Shown piece by piece: positions 15,554-24,273 of a DNA stretch of 64,000 bases. Source of the DNA: Bradyrhizobium sp. ARR65 (GTDB taxonomy: Bacteria; Pseudomonadota; Alphaproteobacteria; Rhizobiales; Xanthobacteraceae); assembly GCF_000472385.1 (NCBI RefSeq), contig NZ_AWZU01000007.1:124001-188000 (forward strand), written 5' to 3'. The first letter of the stretch is position 1; every line of letters begins with the position of its first letter. The notes under the pieces are model-generated. The model had not been told where the DNA came from. It did not search any database and saw only the letters and a program-made list of their open reading frames with translations. Made by a program: the position numbers and the translations under genes.

Positions 15554-15666
15554 GAGCATGTATTCGAGACCTAGTGACATTCAAAGTCCCATGTCGGGAC
15601 CATACAGTCACTCCGCAATCGTTGCTCAACCCAACAGTTTCTCAACGCTAACCAAGGAGTGTCACC
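15554..15666 (+). promoter_or_regulatory. Shared operator/leader element, copy 4
   Basis: GAGCAT (15554), GACATTCAAAGTC (15576-15588), TGTCGGG, CATACAGTCACTCCGCAA (15601-15618), GTTGCTCAACCC (15621-15632) and GGAGTGTC before the ATG at 15667. It is most like copy 1 in the middle and copy 3 at both ends. CACTCC (15609-15614) is complementary to GGAGTG (15656-15661). Confidence 0.55.
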
Positions 15667-16203
15667 ATGTCTCGTCTTCCCGTTCCCAGTGTTGAATCCG
15701 CCACCGGTGCCACCGCTGAGATTTATGCGCAGATCAAAAAAGCAATTGGCAGGATTCCGAACACTTTTGCCGCCATCGGCGCCCATGGACCGGCTGCATT
15801 GAAGGCCGTGCTTGCCGCTGATGCCGTGCTCGCATCGGGCTCGCTCAGCAAGCGCGACCATGAAACCATCAAGCTGATCATCAGCGGTGTCGCCGGCTGC
15901 GATTATTGCGTGGCTGCGCACAGCTTGCTTGGCAAGCTTGCAGGATTGAAGCCCGACGAGCTCAAGAACATCCGCGATGGCAAGCCCACAGGCGATGCCA
16001 AGCGCGATGCCTTGGTCCGCTTCGTCCGAAGCTTGGCGCAGACCAGCGGTACTGTTAGCGAAGCCGATTTCGCGGCGATCAAGGCCGCGGGCTACAGCGA
16101 TGCCCAACTGGTCGAGATCAGCCTGGCGTTCGCGACCACCGTCTTCAGCAACGTCTTCAACCGCATCAACGACACCGAGATCGACTTCCCCGCAGTCGCA
16201 TGA
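15667..16203 (+). CDS. AhpD-like carboxymuconolactone decarboxylase family protein
   Basis: 178 residues. CMD-fold protein with the redox motif GCDYCVAAHS (C-x2-C-x3-H) and the family C-terminus NVFNRINDTEIDFP. Probably a thiol-dependent peroxidase or aldehyde/quinone stress protein. It is only distantly similar to the CMD protein at 5317. The start has AAGGAGTGTC upstream. The stop overlaps an ATG (ATGA at 16200) of the next frame, so it is translationally linked with the DUF417 gene. AraC-CMD-DUF417 groupings fit an inducible detoxification module. Confidence 0.88.
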   Translation: MSRLPVPSVESATGATAEIYAQIKKAIGRIPNTFAAIGAHGPAALKAVLAADAVLASGSLSKRDHETIKLIISGVAGCDYCVAAHSLLGKLAGLKPDELKNIRDGKPTGDAKRDALVRFVRSLAQTSGTVSEADFAAIKAAGYSDAQLVEISLAFATTVFSNVFNRINDTEIDFPAVA

Positions 16204-16247
16204 AGCGACCGTGCGTCCTTCGAATCTCGAATGACAGGATCACGACC

Positions 16248-16754
16248 ATGACTACGCTTTCTACAACCGCTCGAAATCCGCTCGTCCGGGCGCTGTACGG
16301 GTCCGGACTGCTTGCTGAGGACCTTGACTACCACGTCGTCCGCGCCTCGATGGTAACCATGTTCTTCTTCTTCGGCTACCAGAAGTGGTTTCCGTACGAG
16401 TTCGAGCGACTGGTCCCGTTCATCAGCAACGGGCCCTTGATCTGGTGGCTTTATCCGGTCTTCGGCCACGCTGGCGCCAGCTATTTCCTGGGCGTCTCGG
16501 AGTGGACGTTCGGGTCCCTTCTGCTTGCAGGCTTTTGGGACAAGCGGCTCGGCATTCTCGGCGCCCTCGGCTCGACCGGCACCTTCATCGCAACGGTCAC
16601 CATCATTCCGTTCATGCCGGAAGGCTGGGACGTCGCCGCGGGCGGCTTTCCTGCCATGACGGGCAACGTGCCCTTCCTGATGAAGGACGTCGTGCTGCTC
16701 GCCGTGTCGCTCTACCTCCTGCGGCAGGACGTGGTTCGCCTGACGCGGCAATGA
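16248..16754 (+). CDS. DUF417 (YkgB/RclC-like) inner-membrane protein
   Basis: 168 residues, four hydrophobic segments, with the DUF417 landmarks FFFFGYQKWFPYEFERLVPFISNGPL and WDKRLGILGALGSTGTF (split here by reading, not contiguous). Escherichia coli RclC of this family helps survive reactive chlorine and is induced by the AraC regulator RclR. By analogy this protein may belong to an oxidant-response operon with the AhpD-like gene. The ATG at 16248 is chosen by family N-terminus. An ATG at 16200 overlapping the previous stop would add 16 residues and could serve as a coupled start. Confidence 0.85.
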   Translation: MTTLSTTARNPLVRALYGSGLLAEDLDYHVVRASMVTMFFFFGYQKWFPYEFERLVPFISNGPLIWWLYPVFGHAGASYFLGVSEWTFGSLLLAGFWDKRLGILGALGSTGTFIATVTIIPFMPEGWDVAAGGFPAMTGNVPFLMKDVVLLAVSLYLLRQDVVRLTRQ

Positions 16755-16781
16755 GGTGACACTCTGCTGATGGCGATGCGT

Positions 16782-16808
16782 CGCCGGCGAGCTTCCCACT
16801 CGCCGGCG
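16782..16808 (+). terminator. Hairpin after the DUF417 gene
   Basis: CGCCGGCGAG (16782-16791) pairs perfectly with CTCGCCGGCG (16799-16808) over a 7-nt loop, 27 nt after the stop. An extra T-A pair extends it to 11 bp. No T-run follows. Confidence 0.6.
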
Positions 16809-16981
16809 ATTGCGCCTTCGGGAATTCGAATCCGTGCTGGGCCCAGGAGGAAACTGGCCACCTCGAGCGCCCCGCATTTCCGACAGGCAATAGGCCGCTG
16901 CGTAGCACCTGGTTTCCGACGCTACCTGCTGTGGTTCATGGCGCACAAGTCATCAATGCCGACTCAAGGAGCGGTCACAGT

Positions 16982-17075
16982 CTACGTAAGCACCTTCTCC
17001 ATCTCTCTCAGTTCGAACCGTTTGATATTGCCGTCCGCAGTTTTCGGCAATTCAGGCCCGGCGAGAGGCATCCAA
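16982..17075 (-). pseudogene. C-terminal relic of an acyl-CoA (aromatic-CoA) ligase
   Basis: About 30 codons end in ELPKTADGNIKRFELREMEKVLT (shown here as the end of the frame; stop at 16982). This is the A10 motif (PKTxxGKIxRxxLR) of AMP-forming ligases with the catalytic Lys replaced by Asn. Nothing upstream matches the rest of the enzyme. It abuts the tRNA-Val-like fragment, so it may have been cut when DNA integrated there. Confidence 0.65.
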
Positions 17076-17086
17076 GTCATTGAAGA

Positions 17087-17132
17087 TGGTCGGCATGACA
17101 GGGATCACACCCGTGACCCTGCCACGTCAAGA
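17087..17132 (-). other. 3' half of a tRNA-Val(GAC)-like gene, possible attachment-site relic
   Basis: Read on the minus strand, it runs from the anticodon region (TTGAC) through a T-arm with five pairs (ACGGG/CCTGT) to the acceptor CATGCCG, A and CCA. This resembles the 3' half of rhizobial tRNA-Val(GAC), with changes in the T-loop (TGTGATC for TTCGATC). The 5' half is absent. From general knowledge, the symbiosis island of B. japonicum/diazoefficiens is bounded by duplicated 3' tRNA-Val sequence, so this is a credible integration scar. Confidence 0.55.
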
Positions 17133-17814
17133 TAGTCCGAAACACCAATTCTCGTGAGCAATCAAGACGAAAAGCCCGGTAGAAGTGCGACTCTGAATAT
17201 GAGCGAAGCTGGAACGAAGCTGATTTGCTGTTGACGTGCTGTTGACGGGTCGGCGGGCAGCGCTGGCCCTTCTGACTTTTGCTCTGAGGGAGTGGCAATG
17301 CCACGACCGCCGCGATCGGTGCATTACAATGATGCACCCACCCGCACATGATCAATTCGCCACGATCCAGAAGGATCGAATGAAGCTGACGGGCCCGCAA
17401 TCTGTCGCAACGCCGAGGGAAGTCACGACGCGATCGGAGCGGGCGCGCGATTGTTGTTCGCCTTGCAATGATCTTGGACTCCTAGTCTATCCGCGTGTCG
17501 ACATCAAAGCCTTGAAGGCGGTAACGGCTCCTCACAAGCGATGTAGGCGCACGAACGCAGAGGTCGCTGTGGTTAAGGCCGTCAAGGAACAACGCAAGGC
17601 AGCGCGCGCGACCCGGGCCCCTGCAGACTGATCCGAGAGAGTGGGATTCCCTTCACGTTTCCAAAGATTCCCGAAAAGCACTGCAAAACAAGGGCTCGAC
17701 TGAATGGCCGGCGGAGATTTGTGACCACCGCTGTGTACCACCGTCCCGGGCCGGCAAGCACTCGAATTTCAGGTCTCTCGGCGATGGATCGAGGCATGAG
17801 GCAAGGCATCGGCT
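17133..17814. other. Gene-poor stretch
   Basis: Open frames exist on both strands, the longest being a plus-strand frame at 17236-17631 with an Arg/Lys/Ala-rich end. None has a clear ribosome site, consistent coding pattern or recognised domain. Probably non-coding or decayed DNA downstream of the tRNA fragment. Confidence 0.4.
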
Positions 17815-18049
17815 CTAGGCTCTGTCATCAGGATCGATAAAAACGATGCCGACGTCGGGAGTGGACTCGATCTCTTCCTCCTTGGCGCTGTGAATATCGG
17901 CGACAAAAAACATTAGGCCAGCTTCGCGATCGGGGCCTTGCTTCGAGCGGGCGGGCACCTAGCGCGCCCGCGAATTGCGTCGTTAACATGCACACGCCGA
18001 CCTTTTCGATAATGTCCCAGACGCGATCGATGTTGTCTTTCTTGTTCAT
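17815..18049 (-). pseudogene. Frameshifted relic of a pyridoxamine-5'-phosphate-oxidase-like general stress protein
   Basis: The first frame reads MNKKDNIDRVWDIIEKVGVCMLTTQ and continues GALGARPLEARP. After a frame change it reads DREAGLMFFVADIHSAKEEEI and STPDVGIVFIDPDD, then stops. Both halves fit the flavin-binding split barrel of the general-stress protein 26 family. Only about half of the usual ~160 residues remain, so the gene is dead. It starts head-to-head with the DUF305 relic. Confidence 0.7.
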
Positions 18050-18052
18050 CAA

Positions 18053-18198
18053 GGCGCCGTCGATATGGCCGAGGTCGTCCTGAAGACTGGGCATAATGCT
18101 GAAGCCAAGAAGTTTGCGGAGCAAGTGAAGGAGCAGGGCAACAGACTAGCTGGATGAAAGATTGGCTTAATAAGTACGCCGGCAAGGACGAGAACTGA
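18053..18198 (+). pseudogene. C-terminal relic of a DUF305 (CopM-like) protein
   Basis: VDMAEVVLKTGHNAEAKKFA and EQVKEQGN, then after a frame change SWMKDWLNKYAGKDEN and stop. This is the last helix pair of DUF305 proteins, ferritin-like periplasmic proteins often linked with copper handling. The signal peptide and first half are missing. The relic lies next to the DUF4396 and multicopper oxidase genes, consistent with a former copper-handling cluster. Confidence 0.65.
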
Positions 18199-18272
18199 GT
18201 TCACGAAAGGCAAAATGGAGCATCGCCTCAGCACACTCAATTGGGCAACCTTGGCTTCTTCGCCACTCCACT

Positions 18273-19169
18273 TCAAAGCAATCTCATTTGGAACCTCACC
18301 GGAACCACGAAACTCGTCAGCCACACCACACCGAGCAGAACCGCGAACGTAATGGCGATGATGACCGCGGCGCGGCCTGCGGGCAGCTCGTTCATCGCGT
18401 GATCATGGTGTTGATACATCGCGCCGGCCGATCCCGCCGCGTAGTGCATGTGAGTGTTGTCCATCATCGTGGAGGGCTCGGGCGAGGCGTTGCCGAGGCC
18501 CGGCGCAGGTCTATCTGCTTCCGGCGGAGTCATGCAGCCATGCTTCATGCGATTCGCTACCAGCCAGTGGTTGATCGGATAGGCAAAAAGGCCGCCGACG
18601 ATCGTCGCCATGCTCGTGCGGAACCAGAACGAGGGGTCCTGCGGCTCCTTCGAGCCTGTCCAATGGGAGCCGAGGATCAGCATGACCGGGATCATGCCGG
18701 CCATCACCATGTTCATCGACACGGTCTCGGCGAAGAAAGTCTTGCGCACCGCCTTCCAGTAGTCGCCCTCGTACATGCCAACCATCATCAGCGCTTGGAA
18801 GATGAACAGGCCGCAGACGAAGCCCGCCAGGTATTCGAGGGTCGCGTCCCAGCCGTTGGTGAGGCTGAAGACCGGCAGGATCGAGGCCGCGACGACAATG
18901 CCGGTGGCGTCCCCCGCCAGACAGTGCATCTCGCTATTGAGCGACTGCTTCCACGTCGCTGCGGTGAAGGCATCGTGGGTGCCCGGCAGGGGCCTCCGGC
19001 AGGCGAGCAGGTAGAAGAACGCGCCGACCGGCCCGGTATAGATCGTGACGAGGATCCAGGCGATGCGCTGGAACCAGCTGGTGACGCCGTTGAAGATCGA
19101 GTCCCAGACGACGAAGACCACGCTGCCGGCCGTCAGTGCGAACCAGACGATCGTGGCGCCCTCAAGCAT
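18273..19169 (-). CDS. DUF4396 integral membrane protein
   Basis: 298 residues with an N-terminal pair of membrane segments, three central ones (around MHCLAGDATGIVVAASILP, GFVCGLFIFQALMMVGMY and MNMVMAGMIPVMLILG) and one at the C-terminus. DUF4396 proteins carry the conserved HCxAGDxxGI motif seen here. A His/Met-rich loop (MMDNTHMHYAAGSAGAMYQ, then HHDHAMNE) lies between residues about 230 and 260 and could bind copper or another soft metal. Function is unproven. Position between a DUF305 relic and a Met-rich copper oxidase supports metal handling. Confidence 0.8.
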   Translation of the reverse strand: MLEGATIVWFALTAGSVVFVVWDSIFNGVTSWFQRIAWILVTIYTGPVGAFFYLLACRRPLPGTHDAFTAATWKQSLNSEMHCLAGDATGIVVAASILPVFSLTNGWDATLEYLAGFVCGLFIFQALMMVGMYEGDYWKAVRKTFFAETVSMNMVMAGMIPVMLILGSHWTGSKEPQDPSFWFRTSMATIVGGLFAYPINHWLVANRMKHGCMTPPEADRPAPGLGNASPEPSTMMDNTHMHYAAGSAGAMYQHHDHAMNELPAGRAAVIIAITFAVLLGVVWLTSFVVPVRFQMRLL

Positions 19170-19830
19170 GGGAAGCCCCCGCCTCGTCCTAATGTTGCAT
19201 TAAGATAGACCGGATAGGCGAGGTCCTGCTCTGGCTGCGCCCAGATCACGCTCCCGAATATTGCGTCGTCGGAGCCGGTTGGTTGGGTTCGGTTTTCCAT
19301 GCTCACGCCTCAGCCTGAGTTCGCGCTCCGGCTAGAATGCACCCATTGACCCGGCACTGACTTGGCCCGGCTTGTCGCGATTTTATTGATCTTGCGTCAG
19401 ACTTTCATTTTCGAAGGTGCCTTGATCGGTGTTATCGCAGTGCTCACTGCGCGATTGGAGCAAAGATGGGACCTACTCACGACTCGTGGCGTATTGGCAA
19501 AGGCATTACGGCTGGTGTAGGCCCGCCCGGAATCGGCATGCCTCGGTGACCTCACCAACTAGCCATCCGAATGAGGCAGCTCGGTGCCGAAGGTGCTCGT
19601 CCGCCATGGGTCAGCAACGGACTCATACGCAACCAAACAACCTCTTATTCCATCGTCGCGGACCAAGAGTCACCGCATAAAGGGATTGTCCGATCCTGTG
19701 CACGAAGTCAGCTCCCGTACACTCGGCGCCCGCAATTCTCGCAAGTAACCGCAAACCACGGCAATGGCAGACCACGATGAAATTGGATCAGTGGCTATTC
19801 TCCAAACGTGATCGAACGGAGACCGCCGCC
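19170..19830. other. Intergenic region between DUF4396 and the multicopper oxidase
   Basis: Divergent spacer of about 660 bp. Short plus-strand frames (for example 19429-19680) lack ribosome sites and domain similarity. Presumably contains the promoters of both flanking genes, but no clear operator was recognised. Confidence 0.4.
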
Positions 19831-21354
19831 ATGGGCAGAGATGGCCAAGCTGCCATTCAGGTGAATGAAAATCGCGCGCTCCAAACGCGCAGGCAAATCC
19901 TCGCGTCCGGCGTTGCCATAGCCGGCACAATGCCGATGATGCGGGCTGCTGCCGTGCCCGAACGCGGCACCGAGAAGCTTCGCTTGGTTGCGGGGACCCG
20001 AGTCCTGTCGGTCAACGGCAGAACCTCGCGAGTATTCAACCTCATCGGGCCGAACGGAAAACCCGGTATCACGCTCGCGCCCGGCGACCGTTTCCACGTC
20101 GATCTGACCAATCAAGCCGGCACATCCACCATCATCCACTGGCACGGTCAGTTGCCGCCCTGGAAGCAGGACGGCTTTCCCTGGCCGCAAACACCGCCGA
20201 TCCCCGCGGGCGACACCCATTCCTATGATTATGCGCCAATCGCCGGCACATACTGGATGCATTCGCATCAGGGCATGCAGGAACAGAGCTTGATGTCCGC
20301 GCCGTTGATCGTGCATAGCGCCGAGGATTTGCGCGCCGACCGGCAGGAAGTGGTGCTGATGCTGCATGACTTCAGCTTCAAAACGCCGGAAGAATTGCTC
20401 GCGGGACTAACCAAATCCAACGGCGGCCCGAGCGCCATGGCGAAGAGTGGCATGGGTAGCGCCATGAACATGGCCTCTGGAGAGGGAGCCATGAAAACGG
20501 GCTCTGCCATGGCCGCGATGAAAATGGAGTCCGACATGAAGATGAACCTCAACGACATCGACTACGATGCATTCCTCGCCAATGACCGCACGTTGACCGA
20601 CCCGGATGTCATCCGCACAGAACCCGGCGGGCGCGTGCTGCTCCGGTTGATCAATGGCGCGTGCTCGACGGGGTTCTGGATAGATCTCGGTGAGCTCACC
20701 GGCACCGTGATCGCCGCCGACGGCCATCCGGTTCGGCCGGTGCGCGGCACGCGCCTGCCACTCGCCATTGCCCAGCGGCTCGACGTGGTGATCGATCTTC
20801 CTCGGAACGGTGCCTATCCAATCTTCGCGCACGTCGAGGGCAAGCGGGCACGCACCGGGATCATCCTCGCAGCGTCTGGCGCGTCCGTCTCGCGCCTTAC
20901 CGCGGAAGCTGCAGAAAATGCGCCGCCTGTCGATCTCTCGCTTGAACATCGCCTGGAAGCGGTCGCACCTTTGGCCCCGCGCGCGCCCGATGTAACACAC
21001 CGCGTGATCCTCGCCGGCGGCATGTCGCCATATGCTTGGTCGATGAACGGTCAATTCTGGCCAGAGATAACCCCGCTGATGGTTGCCTCGGGACAGCGTG
21101 TGGCGATCGAAATGGTGAACGCCTCGATGATGGCGCATCCGATGCACCTTCACGGCCATGCTTTCCAGGTGGTCGCGATAAACGGTACCCCAATCGCAGG
21201 CGCCGTCCGCGATACTGTCCTGGTGCCACCGATGGGGAGCGTCACCTTCGCCTTTGACGCCAACAATCCGGGCCGCTGGGCATTTCACTGCCACAACCTC
21301 TACCACATGATGACGGGCATGATGACTGAGGTTCGCTACCCCGGAATCGTCTGA
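19831..21354 (+). CDS. Multicopper oxidase with Met-rich insert (CopA/CueO-like)
   Basis: About 507 residues from ATG 19831; a start at 19777 would add 18. A Tat-type signal has TRRQILASGVAIAG (Arg pair at 20-21). The four copper blocks are present: HWHGQ, HSHQG, HPMHLHGHAF and WAFHCHNLYHMMTGMM (type 1 Cys-His-Met). Residues about 200-240 form a Met-rich stretch (AMAKSGMGSAMNMAS, then KMESDMKMN) as in CueO/CopA, where it collects Cu(I). The enzyme probably oxidises Cu(I) or phenolics in the periplasm. The start at 19831 is favoured because it puts the Arg pair at a normal distance and has GGAGA upstream. Confidence 0.9.
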   Translation: MGRDGQAAIQVNENRALQTRRQILASGVAIAGTMPMMRAAAVPERGTEKLRLVAGTRVLSVNGRTSRVFNLIGPNGKPGITLAPGDRFHVDLTNQAGTSTIIHWHGQLPPWKQDGFPWPQTPPIPAGDTHSYDYAPIAGTYWMHSHQGMQEQSLMSAPLIVHSAEDLRADRQEVVLMLHDFSFKTPEELLAGLTKSNGGPSAMAKSGMGSAMNMASGEGAMKTGSAMAAMKMESDMKMNLNDIDYDAFLANDRTLTDPDVIRTEPGGRVLLRLINGACSTGFWIDLGELTGTVIAADGHPVRPVRGTRLPLAIAQRLDVVIDLPRNGAYPIFAHVEGKRARTGIILAASGASVSRLTAEAAENAPPVDLSLEHRLEAVAPLAPRAPDVTHRVILAGGMSPYAWSMNGQFWPEITPLMVASGQRVAIEMVNASMMAHPMHLHGHAFQVVAINGTPIAGAVRDTVLVPPMGSVTFAFDANNPGRWAFHCHNLYHMMTGMMTEVRYPGIV

Positions 21355-21427
21355 GCAATTCTGCCATCGTTCAGTTTCAGAGTCTCGGCCAGACATTTTC
21401 CTGACTTACTGTGCGTTATGCCGAAGC

Positions 21428-21650
21428 CTAGAACTTCAGCGTCGAGCGAAGACCGATGCCCCACGCGTTCAGCCGGAGCCTGCCATCCGGGTTGAGGACA
21501 CCGCCACCCGGCCGGATGATGTATTGGAGTTCGGGCTGAAGCGTCAATCATCGTGCCGGCTGCGCTTGATACATCATCTCGATCATCGTTTCGCCGCTGC
21601 GCACCGGATAGAAGAAGCTTTTGTTGTTCGTAGGACTGGGGATCGACTTG
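21428..21650 (-). pseudogene. C-terminal relic of an OprB-family carbohydrate porin
   Basis: Two frames: PSPTNNKSFFYPVRSGETMI and EMMYQAQ, then after a break LQPELQYIIRPGGGVLNPDG and RLRLNAWGIGLRSTLKF with stop at 21428. These are the last beta strands of OprB porins, ending in the C-terminal Phe needed for outer-membrane insertion. All upstream strands are missing. A similar role would have supplied sugars to the periplasmic sugar dehydrogenase nearby. Confidence 0.7.
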
Positions 21651-21742
21651 GTCATCTTGATTTGACTGGGCTCCTCATTCCACAGCCAACTTGCGGCTGT
21701 TCAGGAGAGGCGACTGCGACGCCGCCAGGCGCGACGGTGGCT

Positions 21743-22830
21743 TTAGTGGTCCTTGGTCGATTCGGCCGCCAGAAGGGTCCTTTCCGCGCTTGCAGCTTCG
21801 TCCTGCTGCACGGGTTTTGGGCTGCCGTCGTCATTCGATGGGGCCGTGCTATTTCGCGGGACTACGTCGGCGACTGCGTCACTCGTTACCAAATTGGTCA
21901 ACCGCAATTCTGCTGGCGACAATTCGTGCAAGTCTTCCCACGGCGGCACGCTGAGCGCGAGCGACAAGAGATCGCCACCGCCGCTCATATCGAACGTGTA
22001 TTTGGCAAGGCGACCGATATCGCGTTCGACGATTGTCATGTCGTCCGCACTGTAGCTCGCCGCCTCGGCGTTATCGGTGCGATCCTCTCCAGATCTGATG
22101 CACCCACATGCGTGCCATCCGGCACATAACGCACTCTGCCCGATAGCAGCAGAAACACGCAGATGGACTCACAATAGGCCTGCGGCACGATTTCGGCATG
22201 TTCGCCGTTTGCATCGATGCCGGTGCCGACCGTCGTCAGCATGCCAAGATTGCGCCAGCGCCGCCCCAGCGCGATAGCATCATTGACCGACCCGCCCTGG
22301 AATCCAGCACGATCGTCGCGCCGAAGAGCTCACGCCCGCGAGCAAATTCATCGAAACCATTCGGGGTGTCCGCGGTGACGATGCCGACGGCGCGAACCGA
22401 GCCGCGACAATTCGGCTAGCACGCGACCCAGCTGAACTGCATCGGCAACTTGCGTTCTTCGAGATTCGAAACCGCACGCGCCGGACCACCGAACGTCTTC
22501 GCGTGGCCAGCTGAGATCACGGCTTGTCCTGCCCCAAGGTCCATCGGCATCAAGCGGATCGCGGCGGCACAACGCAAGAGAGCCACTGCCGCGATCGGAT
22601 GCCAATTAAATATCAACGCAAGCCCCACGAGGCCCGTGTTTATTTCGAAGGATTTGCACCTCAGCCGCTGTAGCGGAGCTCCGATGAAATCCAGGCGGTT
22701 TGTTACGCTCCGGGGTCGGCGCAATCGTCACGGGCAGCGCCTTGACCCGATCCCGATTCTTTCGGCTGACCTCGTTCAGCCAATAGGCAGCAATAAAGCT
22801 CCACATGAGGAGTTTGCAAATAAAGTCCAT
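21743..22830 (-). pseudogene. Multiply frameshifted COG3904-like periplasmic protein
   Basis: The pieces lie in order over about 1.1 kb in changing frames: MDFICKLLMWSFIAAYWLNE (N-terminal membrane anchor, 22830), a GLVGLALIFNWHP piece, GSVNDAIALGRRWRNLGM, CESICVFLLLSGRVRYVPDG, and GRLAKYTFDMSGGGDLLSLA followed by VPPWEDLHELSPAELR. The order and motifs fit the ClpP-like COG3904 proteins (ACxSxCxxxLxxG; RDIGRLAxYTxxMGG; IPPWExMxxLxxxEL). At least three frame changes are needed, so the gene is inactive. Function of the family is unknown. Confidence 0.6.
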
Positions 22831-23355
22831 GGCAGAGCCTCACGCAGTTGAAACGTCACTGCTTGAGATTAGTGATCCACCCTGACACTGAATTTGCGGG
22901 AATTGCCGTAGTTTGAGGGATCTTGGCGCCGCTTAACGTCCAACGCCGCCGCTTGGATCTAGCCGCTCACGAGAACCATATCGCTACTGGCCTGACTCAC
23001 GAGAGCTTGTCCAGCGTCGCCAACTCTTTTGCTGCCCTGACCGGACTTCGCTCCAGGAAGGGCCTGGCGGATTTCGTGCGCTTGAGGGCAACCGCACGCC
23101 AAAGAGAGCAATCGTTCTAAAGCCGGCGCCTACGCGAGCCGCTAAGCTCTGTCTCAAGATCTCGAATTGGAGTGCTCTCCACAGTGCAATCGACTTCTCA
23201 GCCATGTCGGTGCCACAGGCCCGTTCCGGTGGAATAGGAAACACAAGAGGGAACAGGAGACCTTTGTGAAGCGACGTCCTCCTCTCGGCGCGGCGAGAGT
23301 TCGCAGCGTATGAGCCAGCGGCCCTCAACACACCATGAGAACCGACGAACTGGAC
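22831..23355. other. Intergenic stretch, no gene recognised
   Basis: About 525 bp without a supported gene. Minus- and plus-strand frames of up to ~128 codons overlap each other and show no conserved motif. Confidence 0.4.
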
Positions 23356-23787
23356 ATGAAACATCGACATATCTCGAAAGCCTTCGGCTCCATTGTGCGC
23401 AGGCTGGCGGTTCTGGCGCTAGGCTCGCTGGTCTTGACCGCAACAGCTCGATCCCGTGATCTCGGGCAATGGGAGAACACCGACCCCAAGATCCGCGCGT
23501 GGTATCAGGCCTTGATGATGCCGGATGTCCCCACTGCATCTTGCTGCGGCGAAGCCGACGCCTATTGGTGCGATGACATCCATGTCAGGAATGGCAAGAC
23601 CTTCTGTACCATCACCGACGATCGCGACAACATCAAGCTGAGGCGAACGCCGGTCCCGGTCGGCACCGAGATCGAGATTCCGGACAATAAACTGACCTGG
23701 AAGGACGGCAATCCGACGGGCCATAGCATCGTGTTTCTGAGCACCGCCGGATTCGTCTACTGCTTCGTGCAAAACGGCGGAGTGTGA
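23356..23787 (+). CDS. Conserved exported protein of unknown function
   Basis: 143 residues. A signal peptide (LAVLALGSLVLTATA) is followed by a compact domain with the motifs MPDVPTASCCGEADAYWCDD, IPDNKLTWKDGNPTGHS and GFVYCFVQNGGV. I know this pattern (SCCGExDAY, GNPTGHxIxF, VYCYVPxGG) as a widespread uncharacterised periplasmic family in Rhizobiales. Paired Cys suggest a disulphide or metal site. Ribosome sites are weak for both the ATG at 23356 and that at 23335, so the start is uncertain by seven codons. Confidence 0.75.
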   Translation: MKHRHISKAFGSIVRRLAVLALGSLVLTATARSRDLGQWENTDPKIRAWYQALMMPDVPTASCCGEADAYWCDDIHVRNGKTFCTITDDRDNIKLRRTPVPVGTEIEIPDNKLTWKDGNPTGHSIVFLSTAGFVYCFVQNGGV

Positions 23788-24273
23788 GTGAGCGAGTAAC
23801 AAACTCGACGACCCATTCTGTCCTGACCGGTGCCGGTAGGTGCATCGATGCCGCAGACGGCCTAGCGAAGCTCCCCCAACGGAAGGTAGTCACACGGAAT
23901 GAAGGGGGAAAGAATCAGTTTGGGCGAAACCGCCCCTGAAAGGCGTTCGTCGCTCCAAGACCACACCTCACATCTCCACGCTCAGCCGAGCTGTCTGCCG
24001 CGCGGCGGCATCTGGCGGAGCTTCTCCACGAGATTCCGACAGCCCCTTCAGTCGCACCACCTAGCCATTGCAAGTACTTTAGCGGCAGGAGTTCCGCAGC
24101 AAGAGCAATTCTCGGCAAGTCGCGTCGTGCACGTTGTCTATTATTTGGAAACAAGGCGTCGCCAGCCGACCCCCGGGTCACCACGAAGATGCGCGACGCA
24201 AAACATCGCATCAGGGCGCTGGTTGTTGCCGGGTTCCTGGTGATCCCACCCGCGAGCTACGAGGACTACGGAG
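23788..24273. other. Intergenic stretch, no gene recognised
   Basis: About 485 bp. Short frames such as 23899-24243 (+) have no domain, ribosome site or signal peptide. Presumed to hold the promoter of the DUF2231/sugar dehydrogenase operon. Confidence 0.4.

Noticed and set aside
15601..15661. ROSE-type RNA thermometer, suggested by TTGCT upstream of an AGGAG site
   Set aside because: The TTGCT box does not sit opposite the ribosome site in a stem I can draw with the required bulge. The leader is reported as a general structured element instead.
17236..17631. Plus-strand frame of 131 codons with a basic, Ala-rich end
   Set aside because: No ribosome site, domain or consistent coding pattern, and it lies in a relic-rich stretch.
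18288..19208. Plus-strand open frame of 306 codons
   Set aside because: Antisense shadow of the DUF4396 gene; composition is typical of a reverse-complement frame.
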